DNA from: Hymenopellis radicata | Taxonomy: Eukaryota; Basidiomycota; Agaricomycetes; Agaricales; Physalacriaceae | DNA length: 64,000 nucleotides | Assembly: GCA_015501595.1 (NCBI GenBank) | Contig: JADNRX010000218.1 | Location: 1-64,000, forward strand | Direction of reading: 5' to 3' | Shown: one piece after another, positions 56,479 to 64,000 of the stretch | Numbering within the stretch: position 1 is the stretch's first letter | How the letters are laid out: the number at the start of each line of letters is the position of its first letter | Notes under the pieces: generated by a model | What the model was told of the DNA's origin: nothing | Seen by the model: the letters and a program-made list of their open reading frames with translations, nothing else | Database searches by the model: none | Position numbers and translations under genes: made by a program

Positions 56479-56640
56479 GACTGCGATGACTTTTTGATAT
56501 GGACTTGCATTAATACCCCTCGCTCTGCATTATTGTTATACGGATCGTTCCTACATATATTGATTGATACTGTACGATTTACACGAGGTTACCCGCATTT
56601 TATAGACCGGAAATTAATAACAGCACGATTGCGAATTTAT

Positions 56641-57508
56641 TCATGTGCCAATGCGATTTTTAAGCGTGCTAGTTTTCTTTCGATGGAAGAGAATTCGGCT
56701 ATCCGTGATAATAGCTTCGACATGTGTGCGCTCCCCTGCCAAGTGTGAGCGAGTGAGGATGTGCGTAGTAGAGGGCGACGAAGATACGTACATGTACGTC
56801 TTCCCAGCCAATTAACCCTACAACCACATCGGCGCAGTCGACTGATCTGCCCCAACAGGACGCGACATGTGCGTCAACTTTCTCGAGTTCCTGTTTGAGA
56901 ACAAGAACCAGGGGCCGCAGGTGGTAATCTATGTCGTGACCCCGCCTGATAGTAATGTAGACGAATTCCGTGAACGGCGCCTCGACACAGTCAAAGAACC
57001 CCTGCGCGTCCTGAAACGAGACCTGCATGATCATCGTCGACAAGAGCATCGCATCCATGTACGGGATGACGAGGTCGCCGTACTCCTCCGTCTGCGCAAA
57101 GTCCTGAAAGTGCTGCATGCTTTGCCACGCTGTCAGAGGAGAAGCAAAAAATTATTAATGAGCTGTGAATCAGGATCATCTAGTTCCACACGGAAAAGGG
57201 GAGGATGCGCAAACTGGACAGGGAGACTGCAGAGTTGGCCTCATCGTAGTTGTGTCCGTGATAAAACCTGTTGTGGCGATATGAGTTCATAATACAAATG
57301 GACGTCGATATCGATGGCGTGACACTCGCCCTAGGAAGCCGAAGCGCTCGTACTGCTGCCCCGCGGGCGTGCCCGTCTTGTCGAGGTAGTCGACGGTGCG
57401 CTGGAGGTACACCTTGGACGGCGTGAACCACGCAATTTCTGCAGTGAAGAGGTCCATAATGGCTGAGCGGAAGAGGTGCTCGCGTTTCAGGCCCGCGCGC
57501 GCGATCAT
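56641..57508 (-). CDS. Dimeric alpha/beta-barrel-like protein, distant family member
   Basis: Start near 57508 (MIARAGLKREHLF). Recognisable parts are IAWFTPSKVYLQRTVDYLDK, then across one or more introns WQSMQHFQDFAQTEEYGDLV, APFTEFVYITIRRGHDIDYH and VVVGLIGWEDGERTHVEAII, the last joined at GTACAT...GGCAG. Repeated strand-helix halves with a VGLIGWED motif resemble the second-half pattern of the 25726-26511 family (GWQSVEAH), hence the call, but similarity is weak. It ends at 56641, convergent with the ABC gene. The part between 57170 and 57340 is uncertain. Confidence 0.5.
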
Positions 57509-57662
57509 TTCAAAATCGATAACAGCTTCTTCATGTTTTTTTTTCGGTCCGTCGATCCCTTACATAGATATTTTTAGATCCGAAATCGAGTCCCTCCCGC
57601 ATCCCGGCCGTCATAAATTGCGTCGCTGATGTCCTTGAAAATTAAAGCCCTCCCACCCCACC

Positions 57663-58937
57663 ATGCCGTCGACAAAACCTTTCACCATCCCCCAGTTCTC
57701 CGCCAAAGACTACTCTTCATTCGCCTCAGCGGCGCGTTATGTTGCACGTAAGTCGTCATTCATGCGCCTTGCATCGGAAACGACTGAACGCGAAAAAAAA
57801 TTGTTCACAGGATAAGCCATATAGTAGTAACACGTAGGCTCCCCTCCCCATCGACGTCTGCAAACGAGTCATCTTCAACCGTCTGTCTTCTAGCTATCGA
57901 TGTCGTCAAGACCCGCATACAAATTGACCCCGCCTACAAGACCTTTGGCCTCGTCTCCGGAACGCGGTATACCATCGGCACAGAGGGCCCAGCAGCGCTG
58001 CTCACGGGTTTCGGTCCAACGGCGGTGGGATACCTCGCACAAGGCGGCGCCAAGTTCGCGGGTTACGAACTATGGAAAGTCGCTCTCGTGCGGCTGGCAG
58101 GCGACCAGGAAACAGCCGTCAAATACCGGACGGCGATCTATCTTGGTGCAGCCAGCATAGCAGAGTACACACCAGCACTCCATCTGTCGTCCCCTCCGCC
58201 TAACCCCCGCCCCCAGATTCTTTGGCGACATCCTCCTCACACCACTAGAAGCCACTCGCATCCGTATGGTATCCCAGCGGGGCTACGCAACAGGACTCGT
58301 TAGCGGCATCACTCGACTGGCACGGGAAGGAGGCATCTCCCAGCTATACGCCGGGTTCCTGCCCATCCTCTGCAAGTGAGCGCCACCCATGCACGTTACC
58401 GCCCGCTTTCCTTGAATGATAGTAACATATGCCCTCAGACAAATACCTTACGCCATGGGCCAATTCACCGTAAATGAAATGTGCCATGAGCTCGTCTACC
58501 GCAACATGTCGGAGGATACGAAACGCAACCTCTCAGACACAAGCAAGTTTGGCATTGCTCTCGGCAGCGGTATCTCGGCGGGATTCGCAGCTGCCATTCT
58601 TAGCCATGCAGGTTCAGCTCTCACATGCGCTGAAGAGATTACTCACTGCCATCCAGCCCGCCGACACGCTTCTCAGTCAAATTAACAAGGGACATGGCCC
58701 AACAGGTTCCATGATGCATCGGTTGGGAGTCCTCGCTCGCGAGGCAGGATTCAAAGGCTTGTTCGCAGGGCTGGGTCCCAGGATGGTCATGACCGCGGGT
58801 TTGGTCTCGTCACAATTCCTCATGTACGGTGGCATCAAGAACGGTTAGTCGATCTTGTCGGAGTCGCCCTCGGCAATGTTACTGACCCTTCGCTAGCGCT
58901 TGGGGCACCACTCGGTGTAGAGATCCATAAGGAATAG
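57663..58937 (+). CDS. MIR1: Mitochondrial phosphate carrier (SLC25A3/Mir1-type)
   Basis: Start at 57663 (MPSTKPFTIPQFSAKDYSSF). Carrier-family signatures are IDVVKTRIQIDPAYKTF, the first PxDxxK-type site, LLTGFGPTAVGYLAQGGAKF, ILLTPLEATRIRMVSQRGYA, QIPYAMGQFTVNEM and PADTLLSQINKGHG (third site). These are specific to the phosphate carrier, which imports phosphate with H+ across the inner mitochondrial membrane. The segment expected between ARYVA and IDVVKTR, most of helix 1 (an LAGAL...THG..TP type sequence), cannot be found in any frame here. The intron before PADTLL would need a GC donor (near 58605). A deletion or sequence error in exon 2 is possible. Convergent with MSH5, 67 bp apart. 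Confidence 0.85.
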
Positions 58938-59004
58938 ATAGAGCGAGTCCTTATCGATTTATCAGTAGACCATAGACCTTAGACTTCCGTAGCCTAAAGC
59001 CGCA

Positions 59005-62000
59005 CTAATCCTCGATATCCTCGTCATCCATAGGGCGACCTAGAACCTGCGCGAGTCGCTTCTTGACATTTCCGTCTTCGTGCTCAAGATTCCACGCGAG
59101 AAACCTTCGACAAACAGCTTCAGCATCTTCCAAGTCATGCCTTTCATCATCGGTCATTTCTTCGTCCAGTAGCGTTCCGAGCTCGTGGTTCGCGATCACT
59201 TCGCTGTAAGCCAGTTAGAAGAGCTGGGACGGATGAATGTGCCCTTACCTAACGTATTGTGCTCTCTGTACTACTCGACTTGGCACTCCGAAGATCTCGG
59301 CGCATTTCGCAGCGTGCGAGACCAGAGACAATCCTTCCGCCACTCTGGGCATCATTAGTCGAGCGCTTGTGGTCGCAAATAACACCCACCTGTAGAGATA
59401 TGTAATCTTCTCCGTCGGATTGGGCTGCCTGGCCATATTACTCGTCTCCGAATAACTGAACTGAGCAGGTGTACTATCGCCGGATTCCAAGATCGTTCCA
59501 GTGCTTGAGGTGAACATGACTTGCATATGCAGGAAGGTGATCGGAGTTGACTCGGGATCCAGAAGCTCTTCTCGAAAAACGTCGTGAAAATGCGTCGCAA
59601 CAACAACCTTAGGGCAGTTTGGTCCACGGTCCAAAAGATGCTTGAGTACGCCACACAGAAGTCCAGCACCGTCTTAGATTTTCAAGTCAGCTCTCCAAGC
59701 GTCACGAACAGGAAGAAGCGTCCTGACCAGTCGAAAGAGTCCCTTTGCCGAATTCGTCGAGCAAGATCAGAGAACGAGCAGTAGCATTCCGTAGAGCAAG
59801 AGAGACTTGGTTGAGGTCGATCATGAACGCAGATTGCACCTAGAGACAGAGGAAATATAGAGCCAAAGAGCAGTAAGGCGCCTTAGTTACGTTAGAAACA
59901 GATTCCCTCGTCGAAATGCGTGTGAATACTATCAAATATATCAGCCACTCAAGGAGCTTCGAGTGGATGTCCTCACTTTTATCCACAACTCCGAGAGTGG
60001 CGGATTCGGCAGGCACAAAGCTAGTGGAAAAGGTTAGCGCAAGAAGGCAGCAGTACCTCAGGTCAGCGGAAGTCACCATCCAATCTAAGAAGGAAAAGGT
60101 GAGCCAAGGATTTTGTAAGTGGAAATTCACTAGCCTGTGCCATAAAATGAATCATGGCGATCTAAACTAGTTGAGAGGCGTGTTATTGAATGTAGAAGGT
60201 CCAAACCTGTTTCAAGTACACGCTCTAGTGATTGCTTCAGTTGCGGAGCTAAACAGTCGCATGTCAGACAGACAGACCTTTCCACATGCATTAGCACCAG
60301 TGCACAACACGATGCTGTTCCAATCGCTAGTTGTATCCATACTATCATCACTTGAAGCAAACTCAGATGGATGACACGATCCTCCAACAATTCGCGCATC
60401 ATTAGGAACAAAGGTGTCAACAACCTGTTCCTGCAAAGGATGTCTGTCGGCGTAAATATTGATGCCCTCAGGCGATACGAGAGCGAAACTGACCTTCCTT
60501 GCTTGATGTAGGTTATATTCTCCTCCACCATATTCGGTCGGTGATAATCGTACATCCTCGCAGCATCTGCAAAGGCAAGAAGGCAGTCAAGTTCAGCGAA
60601 AACATCGCATGCTTCTGCCACAAGGTCGTAATGGACGAGTATTTCTTCAAGCAATGCTTGGATGATCTCGATTTCCCTATCCACAATCAAGGAATGCAAA
60701 TCCCCAATGTGCACGTCCATGTCTAGATTGTTATGGTTAATGGATCGTACTAGAAGATCGCCACGTCCTTACCATGCATTTCTTGAGATTTGAAGTACAC
60801 GTGCGATCTGGCCAATAGTTAGATAAGTATAATGGATGCTTGCCACGAATTCGCACTCAGATGAGAACTATCTCCAAATCGTCAGTGGTCTTGATAACAG
60901 TGGCGCGAGAATGAAAACTTGCCTGGAACGTCCACCCATCGATTACGGCTATACCGGCCTCCTGCCATTCCTGTAACATCGGTACACAGATGAGAAAGCC
61001 TGTACGACAACGCAAGGTTAGTAGATCCGGAGAGGGCCACGACACGATAAGCGAACCTAGCTGTGGGAAGTATACAATGTTTAACGACGGAGCATAGTCA
61101 GCTGGAACCTGCTGGCTCATCTGCTGAGCAACTTTTGACTACATGGGAACCTCAGCGCCGGCCATTCAGTAGTCGAAGGAGTTCGACGCACGAGAACAGA
61201 GTCAATTCCGTAATACACCGTCTTTCGATTATCCAATTCTTCGTCAATGTGTGCTCGGACACAGACTCGTCCCGCCTGTGCAGACTCTTCCCAGTCGATC
61301 TAAATACATAACTCCGTAAGCGTAGGCCCGACGGGTTTCGATGGATACCGACCGTTTCGTTGATTCTATTACCTACGTCCCGCAGAGTCGCAATGTCGAG
61401 GACATCGAGCAGCTATAAGATTTCAAACTTTACGCTGCGTGATGCGAGGAGGATAACGTCACTTGCCTGTCGCACAATGTCTACATTTCCGGCGCGATTC
61501 AACTCCAACAACGCATCTTTCAACATGGCGCAATGAAACGTAAACTTTTAAAGGGAGGAGCCTCGTTGACAGCGAATAAAAGAGTTGCGCCACATATTGA
61601 CAAACCTTTACGAGACCTTGCCACTCAGAGATCTTTCCCCTTCCATCTTTCAGAACGCCTAATATCCGCGGAACGTTCTTTATTCCTTTGAGATGCCCAT
61701 GTAGGGAACTCGTTGAGGTCAGGTTTTCCGGCCCTATGAAACACGCCACCGCATTATGCCGCGAGTTGATGACATCCAGCGATAAAGATGGCCTTAGAAA
61801 GCCACGTGCGGAGGAGCGCTTTACCAAGAGTTGTCTTCGTTGTGTCGAGGATACCTAAGGTACCGTGTCAACACAAAGGGCAACAGACTCAAACGAAGAC
61901 CCATTACCACAAAGCGAAAGGCCTTCCTTTGTTTTGTCGGATTGGGCACAAGCGTGGTTTTCATTTTCAAAGATTTGCAAGGAGCTGATGAAAGCAAGTC

Positions 62001-63211
62001 AGGTCCCAAAAGGATATGATATTCCGGGAACGCACAACAAAGCATCCGCGTTGATCTGCATGACCTCATTTCTGTGCAGCAAGGTCGGAGTGTGAAGAGT
62101 ACGAAGAAGCGCGACATACAGGGCAAGGATCTCTATCCCGCGAATATCCAGGGCACGAGTTCCCTCGTCTTCGAGATCGTTCACGGCACGTTCTCGAACA
62201 AGGAGATCTAACAATGCACCGATCGAAGAAAGCTGCATACGAGTTAGTCTATATGCGTCCCATGTTTCTCGAAGGAACGTACACAAAGAGGAGCCGCATC
62301 GATAGAAGCAAAGTTGGACAGTCGGATGGCAGCGTTCCAGCGTTTTGCCGTGGGGTCTCCAGTACCACGTTGTCGACGACGCGACATGAATTCATACGCG
62401 TTCCTGGAGTGTGAGTTTGATGGCGACGAGCTGCGTTCTGATGACGGGTCGGCCGTCTCTCCAGGAGGGAGATCCGACAAGAGCTGGAGGGACATAAGCC
62501 GGTCGCGTCCTTTGCCGGGAACGAAGTCTTTATAGGGTCTGATTTGGAACACGCTGCCTGACGCGTCCGCTGGAGGAGCTTGAGCAATGCCGCTGATGGA
62601 TATTCATAAAGTAGAACGTACTATGTTGCCGTAGCGTGTCTATGAAGCCATCGTCGGATTTGGAGCTGGTGAGTACTACGTCTGGCTTGGCTTGTTCGAG
62701 GACTGAGAAAAGTGAGCTATTTCCGGTAAGAACAGAGTAGATCTAACCCATTTTTGCCAGGTCATAATGTCGCGAGTCGGCTGTGTCCTCAAGGACGTAC
62801 ATCATGCACTTGACGGGATCGTAGTACGCGGCGCCGACGCGCCCGCTGTCCAGAGATGAGATGGACATTCATACAAGCGCATATATGCGTACTGTTGACA
62901 CGAGGCAGTGAGGCAAGTCTGCGGAAAAGATGAAATGACGCCACGTTATGCAGACGGCGACAAACCTTGTCCGGCACCGACGTTTCCGACTCATCCAGCG
63001 TCTCCTCAGTCTCTTCAGTTTGCTCTGGCGTAATTGTGCTCTCCTGGTCGACACTATCGTTGCGCTCCCATCTGACCTTTTTCCTGTTGGTTTCATTGTC
63101 GTCGCTGTCTTCGCCCAAGTCGCGGGCTCTTGTCGGGCGGCTACTGGTAGTACTACGCGTCCCGGACGTATCTGAGCGGCGGCGCCTACTGTTGCCTCTC
63201 TTGGGCGGCAT
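59005..63211 (-). CDS. MSH5: MutS homologue 5 (meiotic MSH5)
   Basis: Start at 63211 ([20 protein letters not shown]). A basic and acidic N-terminal extension precedes [20 protein letters not shown], the MSH5-type N-terminal domain. Later exons give [23 protein letters not shown]+SVYLKQ (Walker A), [58 protein letters not shown] (Walker B region), [15 protein letters not shown] and a C-terminal tail ending [11 protein letters not shown] at 59005. MSH5 pairs with MSH4 to stabilise crossover intermediates in meiosis. Walker A is completed by an 18-nt exon, and one intron has a GC donor (60134). Many small exons make exact structure in 60.7-62.7 kb uncertain. Confidence 0.88.
60207..60224 (-). 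other. MSH5: 18-nt microexon completing MSH5 Walker A
   Basis: Reads SVYLKQ between a CACTAG acceptor and a GTTTGG donor. The previous exon ends TGANACGK, so this microexon supplies the Ser after the Walker A Lys and the VYLKQ that follows in MSH5 proteins. Confidence 0.8.
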
Positions 63212-63302
63212 ACCCGATGATGGTTTCTGGTCAACTCTTCGATCACATGACGGGCACAAATTTTGCGAACAGTTTTATTTGAGCATGATATTATAATGTA
63301 GT

Positions 63303-64000
63303 TTACTTCCTACTCGACGCCGGTGCCAGCATATCATTGGCATCTCCAGTGACTGGTAAAGTTAGACAAGCTAATAACAGTCGAGTGTGGATGGCTTACC
63401 ATTGAGAAGAAGACTTTGAGAGTCCAACATTACGCGATTCCCAGAGGTAGCCAAAATTTCAGCAATGCTTCGCGCAGCATCCAAACGTCTCAGTTCAAGG
63501 AAACCCTTATTTTGTCGCATGGCATGACCAATGAGCTCGGCACTTTGAGCCTCTCCTTGTGCGCGAACGATGATTGACTAAACGAAACCTGTTAGACACG
63601 GCGTAGAGGGCAATAGTGAGGTACTCACCTCTTTTTCTTGAACAGCCTGGTCTACGAGGAAGGCAGCCCGTAATGCGGTTTGTTGGGCGACCTGCTTGGC
63701 TTCTACGGCATGGGTAAATTCAGGCGAGAAGGTGACATGAGTGATGGAAACATCATCGAGAACAAGGTTGAATTTGGAAGCGCGTTTTGTCAACTGCTCT
63801 CGAATAAGACGCGAAACCTAAATATATGCGGTCAGCAAATTGTGAACTTGGCGCAATGGCGATACACACGTTTTCACGCTGAGTGATCAGTTGACTAGCA
63901 TTAAACTGGGCAACTACGCTCTTCAAGACTTCGTTGACAATGGAGGGTAAGACACGTTCGTCATAGTCTGTACCGAGTTCTTTATAGATGAGCGGCAATT
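63303..64000 (-). CDS. PHB2: Prohibitin 2, 3' part (runs off window)
   Basis: Partial gene; the 5' end lies beyond 64000. Exons give [115 protein letters not shown] and [20 protein letters not shown], ending APASSRK with a stop at 63303-63305. The FSPEF and SAELIG words and the Arg-Leu-Asp-x-Ala-Arg motif separate PHB2 from PHB1. It forms the inner-membrane prohibitin ring of mitochondria. The last intron is GTAAGC...CCAG. Same strand as MSH5, 91 bp upstream of its start. Confidence 0.92.

Overview
The window is nuclear DNA of a filamentous basidiomycete, most likely an Agaricomycete. Genes are dense, introns are about 50-70 nt, and the families present are typical of the group: a NACHT-WD40 NLR, F-box paralogues, a seven-helix integral membrane protein, GDSL esterases, a terpene synthase relic and a Ngaro/DIRS-type tyrosine-recombinase retrotransposon. 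I saw no tRNA, rRNA or CRISPR array.

Layout. (1) 1-1852 is gene-free. (2) 1853-12529 is one retrotransposon on the minus strand: repeat A1 (12098-12529), gag, RT-RNase H, tyrosine recombinase, then B1, A2 and B2. Its gag is split by a second element at 5607-10799. That element has 23-bp perfect terminal inverted repeats and long CTTAAG-rich ends, and carries pieces of two unrelated host genes (coatomer delta and a GH20 beta-N-acetylhexosaminidase). This nested, gene-fragment-carrying element is the best candidate here for something undescribed. (3) 13-26 kb is ordinary gene space: a small orphan-type gene, an E2 (UBC-fold) fusion protein, CDC37, a TPR/F-box/LRR protein, a 7-helix membrane protein, dynactin p27, an F-box protein and a dimeric alpha/beta-barrel protein. 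(4) 27-31 kb is a decay zone with a terpene synthase relic and an alpha/beta-barrel pseudogene split by a repeat-bearing insert. (5) 31.4-36.1 kb is the NLR gene, followed by a tandem repeat. (6) 36.8-40.3 kb holds two tandem F-box paralogues, then VAP/Scs2. (7) 42-48 kb is a tandem GDSL-hydrolase cluster. The middle copy is interrupted by a small gene whose only visible relative lies at 13 kb. (8) 48.5-64 kb holds a Ypk-type AGC kinase, a full-length ABCB transporter, another alpha/beta-barrel gene, a mitochondrial phosphate carrier, MSH5 and the 3' part of prohibitin 2.

Caution. Several conserved genes, including the normally essential CDC37 and YPK1, contain isolated one-base frame breaks, many of them in short homopolymer runs. 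Consensus sequencing error is the simplest reading, so single frame breaks should not be taken as proof of pseudogenes here. Exon joins were inferred by eye from GT/AG (sometimes GC/AG) signals and protein continuity. All family names come from recognising motifs, not from a database search.
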